Assembly (NCBI GenBank): GCA_902493335.1
Contig: CABUPJ010000020.1
Coordinates: 1 to 55,718 of the forward strand
Reading direction: 5' to 3'
DNA from: an uncultured Porphyromonadaceae bacterium
Lineage (GTDB): Bacteria; Bacteroidota; Bacteroidia; Bacteroidales; Muribaculaceae
DNA length: 55,718 nucleotides
Made by a program: the position numbers and the translations under genes
Notes under the pieces: model-generated
What the model was told of the DNA's origin: nothing
The model's input: only the letters and a program-made list of their open reading frames with translations
Database searches by the model: none
Shown: positions 41,647-50,507 of the stretch, one piece after another
How positions within the stretch are numbered: the first letter of the stretch is position 1
Layout: each line of letters starts with the position of its first letter

Positions 41647-43140
41647 TCAGCAGTATTTAGAGAAGTCAGCCTTGCTCATGTCGCCATGCTCGTTGAAGGC
41701 GGTGTGGAACGCATAGGCTGCGTTGAGCGAGTGAGGAGTCTGGCCGCCTTTACCCATCTTGAGGTAGTCGAGCAGCAGCTCGCGATACATCGGGTGAGCG
41801 CAGTTGTTGATAATCTCATAGGCGCGTTCGACGGGGTCTTTGTGACGCAGGTCGGCGATACCCTGGTCGGTGACGATGATGTCGACAGAGTGTTCGCTGT
41901 GGTCGGCGTGAGACACCATAGGAACGATATTACTGATCAGGCCGCCCTTAGAGACAGACGGACAGCTGAAAATCGAAATATAGGCGTTGCGGGTGAAGTC
42001 GCCCGAGCCGCCGATGCCGTTCATCATCTTTGTGCCGAGTACGTGTGTCGAGTTGACAGCGCCGAAGATGTCAGCCTCGAGAGCTGTGTTCATGGCGATG
42101 ACACCGAGTCGGCGGATGACCTCGGGATTGTTTGAAAGCTCGGCCGGACGCATCAGAATCTTGTCGTGGAAATATTTGAGGTCGCCGAAGAGGCTCTCTT
42201 CCGTAGCGTCGGAGAATGTCATCGAGCATGTGCTGGCGAATGTGCATTTGCCTTTCTTCATCAGCTCGAGCACGGCATCCTGAATGACCTCTGTATACAT
42301 CATGAACGAAGGAAGCTCCTTGCTCTCACCCAGATCGTAGAGAACGGCGTTGGCGACATTGCCCACACCCGACTGAAGCGGCAGGAACTCTTTGGGAAGC
42401 TTGCCCGACATATATTCACTGACAAGGAACTTGACGACATTCGAGCCGATCTGTTTCGACACCTCGTCGGGAGCGGTAAACGACTTGACACCGTCGTAGA
42501 ATTTTGTCTTGACGATGCCGACTACCTTCGACGGATCAATCTTGAGCACCGGGCTGCCGATGCGGTCGTTGGCGCGGTAGATGGGTATCTCGCGACGATA
42601 GGGCGGATCGAGAGGCATGTAGATATCATGCATGCCGTAAAGAGTCTCGGGAAGAATCTCGTTAAGCTCGATAAAAATCTTGTCGGCCATCATGGCATAA
42701 GTGGGCACATTGCCGACACCGGTGCCGAGAATAACCTCACCGTCGGGAGAGATTGCGGCTGCCTCGATGATCGCATAATCAATCTTGCCGTAGAAACCAT
42801 AGCGTGTCTCCTGGGCCATTTCAGAAAGATGGCGGTCGAAATAATGGCAGTCGTGACTGTTGATGCGTTTACGCAGGTCGGGGACATTCTGATAGGGAGC
42901 GCGCATGTTGATGGCGTTCTCGCGAGAGAGGATTCCGTCGACATGGTCGCTTGTCGATGCGCCGGTGAAAAGGTTGACTTTGAAGGGACGGCCTTCGGCA
43001 TGTTCTTTGGCGGCTTTGGCGCCAATTGCCTCAGTGATGGCTTTCGGAGTGCCCGGGGCGGTGAAACCAGACAGACCGATAGTATCGCCATTCTTAATCA
43101 TTTGTGCGGCTTCTTCTGCCGTAATGTAATTAAATGCCAT
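41647..43140 (-). CDS. Acetyl-CoA hydrolase/transferase family (succinyl-CoA:acetate-type CoA-transferase)
   Basis: A 497-residue class I CoA-transferase of the Cat1/SCACT/ScpC type. The catalytic Glu lies in MYTEVIQDAVLELM. SGFTAPGTPKAITEAI, GVGNVANAVLYDLG and TKMMNGIGGSGDFTRNAY are family hallmarks. It exchanges CoA between succinate and acetate or propionate. In this genome it would link the frdCAB product succinate with the methylmalonyl-CoA operon. It is a single gene. Whether acetyl-CoA or propionyl-CoA is the main donor cannot be read from sequence. Confidence 0.93.
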   Translation of the reverse strand: MAFNYITAEEAAQMIKNGDTIGLSGFTAPGTPKAITEAIGAKAAKEHAEGRPFKVNLFTGASTSDHVDGILSRENAINMRAPYQNVPDLRKRINSHDCHYFDRHLSEMAQETRYGFYGKIDYAIIEAAAISPDGEVILGTGVGNVPTYAMMADKIFIELNEILPETLYGMHDIYMPLDPPYRREIPIYRANDRIGSPVLKIDPSKVVGIVKTKFYDGVKSFTAPDEVSKQIGSNVVKFLVSEYMSGKLPKEFLPLQSGVGNVANAVLYDLGESKELPSFMMYTEVIQDAVLELMKKGKCTFASTCSMTFSDATEESLFGDLKYFHDKILMRPAELSNNPEVIRRLGVIAMNTALEADIFGAVNSTHVLGTKMMNGIGGSGDFTRNAYISIFSCPSVSKGGLISNIVPMVSHADHSEHSVDIIVTDQGIADLRHKDPVERAYEIINNCAHPMYRELLLDYLKMGKGGQTPHSLNAAYAFHTAFNEHGDMSKADFSKYC

Positions 43141-43188
43141 TAGGTTTATTCGGTTTATAGTTAAATGTGATAATTCTATGTATCGTAT

Positions 43189-43566
43189 TTAAAATTTCTT
43201 CTCAAGTATGACAGACCATTTTACAGCCTGACGCAAGGTCTCGCCGTCCATGCCCGAAACCGATGCGGCCTCGTCGTCGGCAACCGGCGGCAGCGTCAGT
43301 GCCGTGTCGCGGCGGTCGGCCGGCTGTTGCGCCGCGGGCTGCTGTACGACACGGTCGCCGGAAGCGGCATGCGAGGCATGGCCTGAATAATCGTCTGCGG
43401 CATTATTGCCGTAAGCCGACCACGTTGCCGCCCGATGCTGTGGCATTGACACAGAGCGCCCCGAATTCTTACGGCGTTTTTCTTTCGCGCTCTTGACTGA
43501 AGCCCACACCAGCGACGCGATAAACATCGCACCGGCGACAAGCAGGTCCTTTAATTTTTCATCCAC
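43189..43566 (-). CDS. Small membrane-anchored hypothetical protein
   Basis: About 125 residues if started at the GTG at 43566 (reading VDEKLKDLLVAGAMFIASLVWASVKSAKEKRRKN); a TTG 27 bases upstream would sit inside the -7 promoter box. One N-terminal hydrophobic helix (about residues 7-22) is followed by a basic patch. A low-complexity Ala/Gln/His/Asp-rich middle comes next, and a short conserved-looking C-terminal helix (LRQAVKWSVILEKKF). The C-terminal helix pattern suggests a docking site, but no function is known. It is divergent from miaB with overlapping promoters. Confidence 0.6.
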   Translation of the reverse strand: MDEKLKDLLVAGAMFIASLVWASVKSAKEKRRKNSGRSVSMPQHRAATWSAYGNNAADDYSGHASHAASGDRVVQQPAAQQPADRRDTALTLPPVADDEAASVSGMDGETLRQAVKWSVILEKKF

Positions 43567-43580
43567 ATCAGTTTTTTTTG

Positions 43581-43588
43581 TAATTTTG
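43581..43588 (+). promoter_or_regulatory. -7 box of miaB (and possibly the CHAT-CHASE2 operon)
   Basis: TAATTTTG, an exact TAnnTTTG match, 47 bases before the miaB ATG. The divergent box of the neighbouring gene begins only three bases away. Confidence 0.5.
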
Positions 43589-43590
43589 CA

Positions 43591-43598
43591 CAAAAATA
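43591..43598 (-). promoter_or_regulatory. -7 box of the small membrane protein gene
   Basis: The minus strand reads TATTTTTG, matching TAnnTTTG, 24 bases before the GTG at 43566. This supports that start over the TTG at 43593. Confidence 0.45.
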
Positions 43599-43635
43599 GC
43601 TAAACTTGTGCAACGACACAAATATTTTTAATAAA

Positions 43636-45000
43636 ATGAGCGATTTAAACACCCATATAGCTCCCGACACCGGGCATCTTTTCATAGAGACCTACGGCTG
43701 TCAGATGAATGTCGCCGACAGCGAAGTCGTGGCCTCGATAATGGAAATGGCCGGATATAAAATAACCGACAGCATCGAAGATGCCGATGCCATACTCCTC
43801 AATACCTGCTCGATACGCGACAACGCCGAGCAAAAGATCGTCACCCGCCTTCAGTATCTCGCGTCGCTGCGCCGCAAGAAAAGCGGACAGCGCCGTCTGA
43901 TTGTCGGCGTCATCGGCTGCATGGCCGAGCGTGTCCGCGACAATCTCATCGACAGCCATGGCGTCGACCTCGTCGCCGGCCCCGACTCATATCTCGACCT
44001 GCCGGCACTCTTCGCCGCGGCCGAAGCGGGCGAGAAAGCGATCAACGTCGAGCTGAGCACCACAGAGACCTATCGCGAAGTCATCCCGTCGCGCATCGGC
44101 GGCAACCGCGTCAGCGGCTTCATCAGCATCATGCGAGGCTGTAACAATTTCTGCTCATACTGCATCGTCCCCTATACCCGCGGCCGCGAACGCAGCCGTC
44201 CCGTCGAAAGCATCCTGCGCGAGCTTGCCGACCTGCGCGCCAAAGGTTTCAGGGAAGTGACCCTCCTGGGGCAGAACGTCAACAGCTACAGCTACACCGA
44301 CGAATCAGGCGTGACGACAGACTTCGCCCACCTACTCGCCGCCGTCGCCCAAGCCGCCCCGGAGATGAGAGTGCGTTTCACCACCTCCCACCCCAAGGAC
44401 ATGTCAGACGAAACCATCGCCGTCATCGCCGCCAACCCCAACATCTGCCGCCACATACATCTGCCCGTCCAGTCGGGCAGCGACAAGGTGCTCAAGGCCA
44501 TGAACCGCAAATATACCCGCGAGTGGTATCTCGGCCGCATCCGAGCCATACGCGAGGCAATACCCGACTGCGGCATCTCGACCGACCTTTTCACCGGCTT
44601 CCATGACGAAAGCGAGGAAGATTTCGAAGAAACGCTGTCGCTCATGAGAGAGGTGGGCTTCGACTCGTCGTTCATGTTCAAATACTCCGAGCGACCCGGC
44701 ACTCTCGCCTCGCGCACGATGCCCGACAACATACCCGAAGAAGTCAAGATCGAGCGTCTAAACCGCATGATTGCCCTCCAGAACGAGCTGTCTCTCGAAT
44801 CAAACCGCCGCGACATCGGCAAAGAGTTTGAAGTGCTCGTCGAGGGTGTCTCGAAGCGTTCGACAGAGCAGTGGATGGGCCGCACGAGCCAGAACAAGAC
44901 CTGCGTCTTCCCCCGCGGTGACTACCGCACCGGCGACTATGTCAGGGTCATCGTCAGAGACGCCACATCAGCCACATTAATCTGCGACCTCGCAAAATAA
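43636..45000 (+). CDS. miaB: tRNA-2-methylthio-N6-dimethylallyladenosine synthase
   Basis: A 454-residue radical-SAM methylthiotransferase acting on i6A37 of tRNA. The start is the ATG at 43636 (MSDLNTHIAPDTGHLFIETYGCQMNVADSE). The N-terminal domain has the auxiliary-cluster cysteines (YGCQMN, LLNTCSIRDNAEQK, VIGCMAE). The radical-SAM CxxxCxxC is GCNNFCSYCIVPYTRGRERSR. The C-terminal TRAM domain follows (EFEVLVEGVSKRSTEQWMGRTSQNKTCVFP). The next gene begins 22 bases after the stop with no terminator seen. Confidence 0.96.
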   Translation: MSDLNTHIAPDTGHLFIETYGCQMNVADSEVVASIMEMAGYKITDSIEDADAILLNTCSIRDNAEQKIVTRLQYLASLRRKKSGQRRLIVGVIGCMAERVRDNLIDSHGVDLVAGPDSYLDLPALFAAAEAGEKAINVELSTTETYREVIPSRIGGNRVSGFISIMRGCNNFCSYCIVPYTRGRERSRPVESILRELADLRAKGFREVTLLGQNVNSYSYTDESGVTTDFAHLLAAVAQAAPEMRVRFTTSHPKDMSDETIAVIAANPNICRHIHLPVQSGSDKVLKAMNRKYTREWYLGRIRAIREAIPDCGISTDLFTGFHDESEEDFEETLSLMREVGFDSSFMFKYSERPGTLASRTMPDNIPEEVKIERLNRMIALQNELSLESNRRDIGKEFEVLVEGVSKRSTEQWMGRTSQNKTCVFPRGDYRTGDYVRVIVRDATSATLICDLAK

Positions 45001-45022
45001 AAACCGATAAAAACAAAGTGCT

Positions 45023-45670
45023 ATGAACAAACGCATCATCACATTGTCTGCCATCCTGCTGGTAGCGTCGGCCCTGACGCTCGGCGCACAGCATATTCCC
45101 GACAGCGCTTTCGCCGAAGACCCCGGCGTGGGCCGATTCTACACCGGCTGCCTCAGAATCATAGAAGGCGAACTCGCCTCAGACGCCGACGCCCGCAACG
45201 AAGCCTACGCTCTCGCCATGGATGCGCTGAATCCGCGACGCAAAGGATTCGACGCCGGACGCATGAACCTCACCGCGGTCGATACAGCCGGCGTCGCCGC
45301 GCCACCGACCGACTTCGCCTTCGACTACAGCTATGCCCGCGCAAAATATCAGAGCGTCGACTTCGCCCCGAGCGGCATCTCGCGTGGCCTCGGACGCACA
45401 TGCCGTCTCTTCGACCTCTCGCTCAAACCACGCGGAAAAGCCTCGTTCTCCGAGCGCGTCCACGGAGCCTGCATTCTCATCGCCGTCGCCAGACCGGGAG
45501 TAGAAATCACCACCACAATCACCGTCGACGGCCGCGAAATCAAAGCCGACACCTTTGAAGACGGCCTCGTCAATTACGCCGCCTGGCAACTGCCGAGGCG
45601 CACCGTGGTCACCTACACCATCGAGAACCTGTCTGACAAAGGCGCCGACGTCATACTCATAGGCAACTGA
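45023..45670 (+). CDS. Exported hypothetical protein, first gene of the CHAT-CHASE2 operon
   Basis: A 215-residue protein with a signal peptide (MNKRIITLSAILLVASALTLGAQ). I do not recognise the mature domain. It has a helical N-terminal part (DPGVGRFYTGCLRIIEGELASDADARNEAYALAMDALN) and a beta-rich C-terminal half (ITTTITVDGREIKADTF, VVTYTIENLSDKGADVILIGN) with two candidate disulfide cysteines. The stop is two bases before the CHAT gene, so the two are co-transcribed. A role as accessory or substrate of the CHAT protein is inference. Confidence 0.72.
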   Translation: MNKRIITLSAILLVASALTLGAQHIPDSAFAEDPGVGRFYTGCLRIIEGELASDADARNEAYALAMDALNPRRKGFDAGRMNLTAVDTAGVAAPPTDFAFDYSYARAKYQSVDFAPSGISRGLGRTCRLFDLSLKPRGKASFSERVHGACILIAVARPGVEITTTITVDGREIKADTFEDGLVNYAAWQLPRRTVVTYTIENLSDKGADVILIGN

Positions 45671-45672
45671 CA

Positions 45673-47979
45673 ATGAAACGCCTGCTGTCAGTCATATTAA
45701 TATATGTTTTGACCGTGACCGCCGTCTGCGGCGCCGGGCGCGACTTCAGCCGCGCGTCACATCTGCTCGCCGAAGCCTCGCGGCTCATAGCCGGCGGCCA
45801 CTATGCCGCCGCTGCCGACAGCCTTGAACAAGCCCGCTCTCTCAAAGGGCTGCCGTCGGTCACCCGCACCGAAATAGCCTGCGGACTCCTGCGCGCCACC
45901 ATCGGCCTCGGCGACTACAGCAACGCCCGTCGGCTCTACCATGAAGCCATGTCCGACTCATACGACGACATCACCGACGACATGCTGCGCCTCAACACCT
46001 CTGAACTCTACTTCGCCGGCGGCGATTACGACGCCGCGCTCAACGTGCTCGACAGCATCGTCTCGCCACGCTACGCTACGACGCGCGACATACACCGCTC
46101 ACGCGCCCTGACGATGCTCGAGCGCTATGACGACGCCGTCACACTCCTCACCGACGGCATCGCCCGCATCGGCGAAGACGACCCCGCCTACCCACTGCTG
46201 GTTCAGAACCGCGGCTATGCCTTCTGGAGCTGCGGACGACTCGCCGGAGCCGTAAGCGACCTCGCCGAGGCCGTCAGGCTCGTACCCGAATCAGCCGACC
46301 GCTACAGCATCATGGCCAATCTCGCTTTGGCCGAAAGTGAGGCCGGCGACCACGTCAGCGCACTGAAACATATCAATACAGCCGTCGCACACCTCGACGA
46401 GGCGTCGCCCGACGGCATCATCGCACGCCGCAAACGCGCCGAAATACTCGCCCGCGCCGGGCGTACAGCCGAAAGCCGCGCCGCCTTCAGCCGCTATTTC
46501 GACAGCGAGCGCCGTCTGTTGCTCGACAATCTCGACGAGATGACGCCCTCACAGCGCCTCAATTACTGGACTAAAGTCAAACCCTTGCTGTCGCGCAGCT
46601 TCATCCTCGGCGACGCAGCCGCCGGCTTCCTCTTCGACGTCGCCATGTTCCGCCGCCAGACATCACTCATCGGCATGCGCGACACCGAGGCTCTGCGGCG
46701 TCAGCTCACCACGACGTCGGCCACACTGCGCCGCTCGCTCGCGCCCGACGAGGCTGCGGTCGAGATTGTCAGCTATGAATCAGGGCGTGACACTGTGTCA
46801 TACGCCGCCATCATTCTCCCCAAGCGCGGCCGCGCCCGATTTGTCCGTCTTCTCGACCAAAACGACATCTACCGCGCCGAGACCGTCGGCTCCAACTCGA
46901 TTTACAACGCACTCAAAAGCGAGTCTCCCTCAGACAAGAATCTGCTCTACAGCGACTCGACCCTCGGCAATCTCGTGTGGCGGCCGATTGTCAAAGCGCT
47001 TCCATCCGGGGCGCGGCGCATCTATATCGCACCCGAAGGCATCTTCCACCTCTGGGCCATCGAGAACATGCCCTTCGACGGCCGCGACAGCCTCGAAATC
47101 CACCGCATAAGCTCGAGCGCCGCACTGGCCCTGCGCGACAAATCGCCTAAAACCGGCATCGGCTCGCGGCGTCTGCTCGTCGGCGGTCTCGACTATGACG
47201 CCCGTCTGCGCGACAGCATCGCCGGCAAGCCCGACCGGCAGAGCGCCGACCACATCCGCAGCCACACCGGCTCGACGATGCGGTTCTCATATCTCAAAGG
47301 CACACGCGACGAAGTCGACTCTATCGCCGCCGCAGCCGCTTCGGTCTGCGACATCCGTCATATCGCCGATGAAGCCACCGTCAAGAAGATACTCCCCGGC
47401 TATGATATAGTCCACATCGCCACCCACGGCTACAGCCTGAACTTCGGCCTGCGCCGCCGTCCGCAGTTCCTGGCCGACAGCGTCGCCATCGACCGTTCGC
47501 TCCTCGGGGCCGGCCTCGCTCTCACCGGAGCCAACACCTCGGCCGGCAGCGACAACCGCGAGGACGCACTGCTCTCAGCCCGCGAAATCTGCGACCTCGA
47601 CCTCTCAGGCGTCGACTTCGTCGTGCTCTCGGCCTGTCAGACAGCCAAAGGCGATGTCAGCGACGAAGGAGCCGCAGGCCTCGTCCGCGGACTCAAGAAC
47701 GCCGGCGTCAAGACCGTCATGGCCTCGCTATGGTGTGTCGACGACCGCTCGACAATGCTCTTCATGCAGGAATTCTACCGTCTTCTCGACAGCGGAGCCT
47801 CGAAACACCGGGCCTACACAGGCGCACAGCGACGACTGCGCCACGAGCCGACGAAAATACCCTACCGCCGTTTCTCTCCAGCCATCATGGCCCGCGAACG
47901 CTCGACGAGCTACCGCATACTCCCGCCATTCGACGCCCCATACTACTGGGCGCCGTTCATTCTCATAGACGACTTTTAA
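45673..47979 (+). CDS. Exported CHAT-domain caspase-like protein with TPR-like repeats
   Basis: A 768-residue protein. Residues 1-20 are a signal peptide (MKRLLSVILIYVLTVTAVCGAG). About residues 25-290 are TPR-like helices (LLAEASRLIAGGHYAAAADSLEQARSL, LYFAGGDYDAALNVLDSIV). About residues 360-768 are a CHAT domain with His585 (VHIATHG) and Cys655 (LSACQTAKG), ending YYWAPFILIDDF. Both members of the clan CD peptidase dyad are intact. It is separate in sequence from the 1515-residue CHAT protein at 23570-28117. Its neighbours are exported or membrane proteins, so the system probably works in the periplasm. Target and trigger are unknown. Confidence 0.9.
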   Translation: MKRLLSVILIYVLTVTAVCGAGRDFSRASHLLAEASRLIAGGHYAAAADSLEQARSLKGLPSVTRTEIACGLLRATIGLGDYSNARRLYHEAMSDSYDDITDDMLRLNTSELYFAGGDYDAALNVLDSIVSPRYATTRDIHRSRALTMLERYDDAVTLLTDGIARIGEDDPAYPLLVQNRGYAFWSCGRLAGAVSDLAEAVRLVPESADRYSIMANLALAESEAGDHVSALKHINTAVAHLDEASPDGIIARRKRAEILARAGRTAESRAAFSRYFDSERRLLLDNLDEMTPSQRLNYWTKVKPLLSRSFILGDAAAGFLFDVAMFRRQTSLIGMRDTEALRRQLTTTSATLRRSLAPDEAAVEIVSYESGRDTVSYAAIILPKRGRARFVRLLDQNDIYRAETVGSNSIYNALKSESPSDKNLLYSDSTLGNLVWRPIVKALPSGARRIYIAPEGIFHLWAIENMPFDGRDSLEIHRISSSAALALRDKSPKTGIGSRRLLVGGLDYDARLRDSIAGKPDRQSADHIRSHTGSTMRFSYLKGTRDEVDSIAAAAASVCDIRHIADEATVKKILPGYDIVHIATHGYSLNFGLRRRPQFLADSVAIDRSLLGAGLALTGANTSAGSDNREDALLSAREICDLDLSGVDFVVLSACQTAKGDVSDEGAAGLVRGLKNAGVKTVMASLWCVDDRSTMLFMQEFYRLLDSGASKHRAYTGAQRRLRHEPTKIPYRRFSPAIMARERSTSYRILPPFDAPYYWAPFILIDDF

Positions 47980-48006
47980 AAACCACTCATTATAGACGAC
48001 CTCCTT

Positions 48007-49278
48007 ATGAAAATCAAGGCCTTAATCTTAGCAAGCGCCATCATCATGCCCTCACTCGCCTCCACGGCACAGGTCAACGACAACAACACCGGCACAATCG
48101 TCGGACAGCGCAAATATGAACTCATCGTCAACGAAGGCAATGACTCGACCGTCAGCGCTTTCAACCGCGGCCTCGAGGCCTCGCGCGGCAACCGCGCTTT
48201 CCTCGCCGACATCGCCGGCGTCTACCGCTCTACCTTTGTCGGACAGGCCATCGGCGCCTCCACGAGCCTCCTCGAACTCGGCATCAGCGCCCTCATGAAA
48301 GCCGGAGAAAACAAACAGCCGAAATGGCAGAAAGCCGTCATGGGCGAGTCGACATTCATCCGCGTCCTACCGATGCAGATGGAGATTCTCGACTTCTACC
48401 GCGAGCCGTCGTCAATAGGCCCCCTCGACCCGAGCGACATGTTTTTCAACGGCTTCGGCTGCCGTCAGGTAATCGAATACACCGATGCCGAAGGCCGCCC
48501 CGCCGAAGAAGAGGTCTTCTATGTCTCCTGCAACGTGCGCACCGACTCGATCGGACGTATGCGCATGCTCAACCACTCGAAATTCGAGGTCTATGTCGAC
48601 TCGCTGCGCTTCAACTTCGCTCTCTGCGACCTGCCCAACGACTCGCTCGGCACAGACATCAGCACACGCATACCGTTCTCGTTCGAGAAACGCAAGGATC
48701 TGAAATTCATCGTCAGGGCAGACATCACTTCGTCGTGGATAACCCAGGCCATGCAGGTCTATAACGACCAGCCGCTCGGCTCCTTCGAAATCGTGGCCTC
48801 GATAGACCCCGACAAGCTCGACAGCCGGGGCATCTTCACCTACTCGTCGTCCAATGCCGCCGACCGCGCCAAACGCGTCTCGGTCAAAGGCGACTGTTTC
48901 CTCGTGCCGCGCTCTTATGTAGGCTCAAACGACATGCACACGGCCTCCGACTCATGGGGCACCGGCCAGTATAAGGTCGAGATGCAGATCGCCGAAACCT
49001 GCCGCATCAACCCCGACTACTACATGACCGACGGCAAATGGGACAAAGACATCTGGGGTCCCGAGTGGAAGCTTATCTCGAAACGCAAGCCCTCGAAACC
49101 GGCATGGCGCAGTGTCCTCGAGGTCGTAGGCGTGCAGTATGCAGGCTCTAACTGGATCAGCACCCTGCTCGAGCCGACCAAGACCGTCATCATACAATAT
49201 GAGACCCAGGAGCTTAACCGCCTCATCAACGGCGGCGCAGCAGCCGCGCCCTCGAAAGCCCAGGCCAAACGTCCGTGA
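48007..49278 (+). CDS. Exported hypothetical protein of the CHAT-CHASE2 operon
   Basis: A 423-residue protein with a signal peptide (MKIKALILASAIIMPSLASTAQ). The body has a helical part (VSAFNRGLEASRGNRAFLADIAGVYRSTFVGQAIGASTSLLELGISALM) and long beta-rich stretches (FIVRADITSSWITQAMQVYN, GSFEIVASIDPDKLD). It ends in a low-complexity Ala/Lys/Pro tail. No domain is recognised. Its stop overlaps the start of the CHASE2 gene by one base, pointing to translational coupling and a shared task. It may be the CHAT substrate or a bridging protein; neither is shown. Confidence 0.72.
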   Translation: MKIKALILASAIIMPSLASTAQVNDNNTGTIVGQRKYELIVNEGNDSTVSAFNRGLEASRGNRAFLADIAGVYRSTFVGQAIGASTSLLELGISALMKAGENKQPKWQKAVMGESTFIRVLPMQMEILDFYREPSSIGPLDPSDMFFNGFGCRQVIEYTDAEGRPAEEEVFYVSCNVRTDSIGRMRMLNHSKFEVYVDSLRFNFALCDLPNDSLGTDISTRIPFSFEKRKDLKFIVRADITSSWITQAMQVYNDQPLGSFEIVASIDPDKLDSRGIFTYSSSNAADRAKRVSVKGDCFLVPRSYVGSNDMHTASDSWGTGQYKVEMQIAETCRINPDYYMTDGKWDKDIWGPEWKLISKRKPSKPAWRSVLEVVGVQYAGSNWISTLLEPTKTVIIQYETQELNRLINGGAAAAPSKAQAKRP

Positions 49279-50507
49279 TGAAACGTCCCGGCCGACATAC
49301 CCTCAGACTGACAGCCGCGTCGGCAGCCATCGCCGCCGCCCTGCTCTGCCTGAGCTATCTCTTCAACTCGCTGCCCTACTCTTTCGGCGGCGACGTCTCG
49401 GCTCAGGTGTGGGCCGAGCGCATCGGCTTCATCTTCAACGGACGCCGCAACCACCTGCCCGACTCTATCGCGCTCGTCAACGTGGCCTACGACAAAACCC
49501 TTGTCGACTATGACGGACGGCTCTACAGCACCCCCGGCGACAACCGCCGCGCCCCCTCGGGACGCATAGCCCTGACCGACCGCCGCAAACTGCTCGATTT
49601 CCTCAAGGCCGCCAAAGGCGCCGGCTACAAATATATAATGCTCGACGTCAGATTTGACGACGACATCGAGAGCGACTCGGTGTCGCTCGCCCTCTTCGGC
49701 CTCATCGGCTCGATGGAGCGCATCGTCTTTGCCGTTCACGAGGGCTCTGACCCCGTCGCCGACGCTCCGCTCGACAAAGCCGCCTTCGGCGACTACAACA
49801 TAACTGCCTTCGAGTCTAACGCCGTCAAATATCCCATCGTCCACGGCGACCGCCCGTCTATGGCCTCGGCCATGTACTCCGACCTCAACGGCGGCAGCAT
49901 CTCGACTTTCGGGCCGCTGACCTTCGACCGGGGCGCCCTCTGCCTCCGCAGCCTCTTCCTCGATTATCCCGTCAGGGTCTTCGACCGCGCCGTCGAAAGC
50001 GACGGACTCATGCCGGCCGACTATTATTATATGAATCTCGGCGTCGACCTGCTCGCCGGACCCGACAGCGTCGCCCGCATCAGAGACTATGTCGACGGCC
50101 GCATCGTCGTCATCGGCGACTTCGACAACGACGTCCACGACACCAGCATCGGCCAGCTCGCCGGCTCGCTGATAAACCTCAACGCATATATCAGTCTCTC
50201 GCAGGGACGCCACAAAATTTCATGGCCCTATGTCGTGATGCTGTTTGCAATCTACGCGCTGATAGCGCTGTGTCTGATAAAACGGCAGTCGCCCGTCGAC
50301 ATGATACCGGCGCTGAGACGGCGCAAGTCGACAGCGCTGCGTTTCCTCTTCAGCCTCGTCGGATTCTCTGTCGTGCTGAGTCTGCTGTCACTGCTGCTCT
50401 ACCTCGCGGCGGGCATCATCTACAGCATCGTTCTGCCATCATTATATTTCTCACTGATAAGTCTATGGATCGAAAAACGCAAACTCCTGTCAGGCTCGCC
50501 GCAATAA
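49278..50507 (+). CDS. CHASE2-domain membrane sensor without an output domain
   Basis: A 409-residue protein. The start is the ATG at 49278, overlapping the previous stop (TGATG); a GTG three bases earlier is less likely. A first membrane helix (about 12-31) is followed by an extracytoplasmic CHASE2-type domain (about 35-310: IALVNVAYDKTLVDYDGR, YKYIMLDVRFDDDI, GRIVVIGDFDNDVHDTSIGQLAGSLINLNAYISL). C-terminal hydrophobic helices follow (WPYVVMLFAIYALIALCLI, then two after residue 350). CHASE2 normally precedes a cytoplasmic kinase, cyclase or similar effector. Here the protein ends about ten residues after the last helix. The effector is probably another operon member, plausibly the CHAT protein. 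Confidence 0.82.
   Translation: MKRPGRHTLRLTAASAAIAAALLCLSYLFNSLPYSFGGDVSAQVWAERIGFIFNGRRNHLPDSIALVNVAYDKTLVDYDGRLYSTPGDNRRAPSGRIALTDRRKLLDFLKAAKGAGYKYIMLDVRFDDDIESDSVSLALFGLIGSMERIVFAVHEGSDPVADAPLDKAAFGDYNITAFESNAVKYPIVHGDRPSMASAMYSDLNGGSISTFGPLTFDRGALCLRSLFLDYPVRVFDRAVESDGLMPADYYYMNLGVDLLAGPDSVARIRDYVDGRIVVIGDFDNDVHDTSIGQLAGSLINLNAYISLSQGRHKISWPYVVMLFAIYALIALCLIKRQSPVDMIPALRRRKSTALRFLFSLVGFSVVLSLLSLLLYLAAGIIYSIVLPSLYFSLISLWIEKRKLLSGSPQ

Noticed and set aside
50222..50464. Upstream extension of the last CHAT-CHASE2 operon protein
   Set aside because: It lies inside the CHASE2 gene and lacks a signal peptide. The ATG at 50465 opens into a proper signal peptide.
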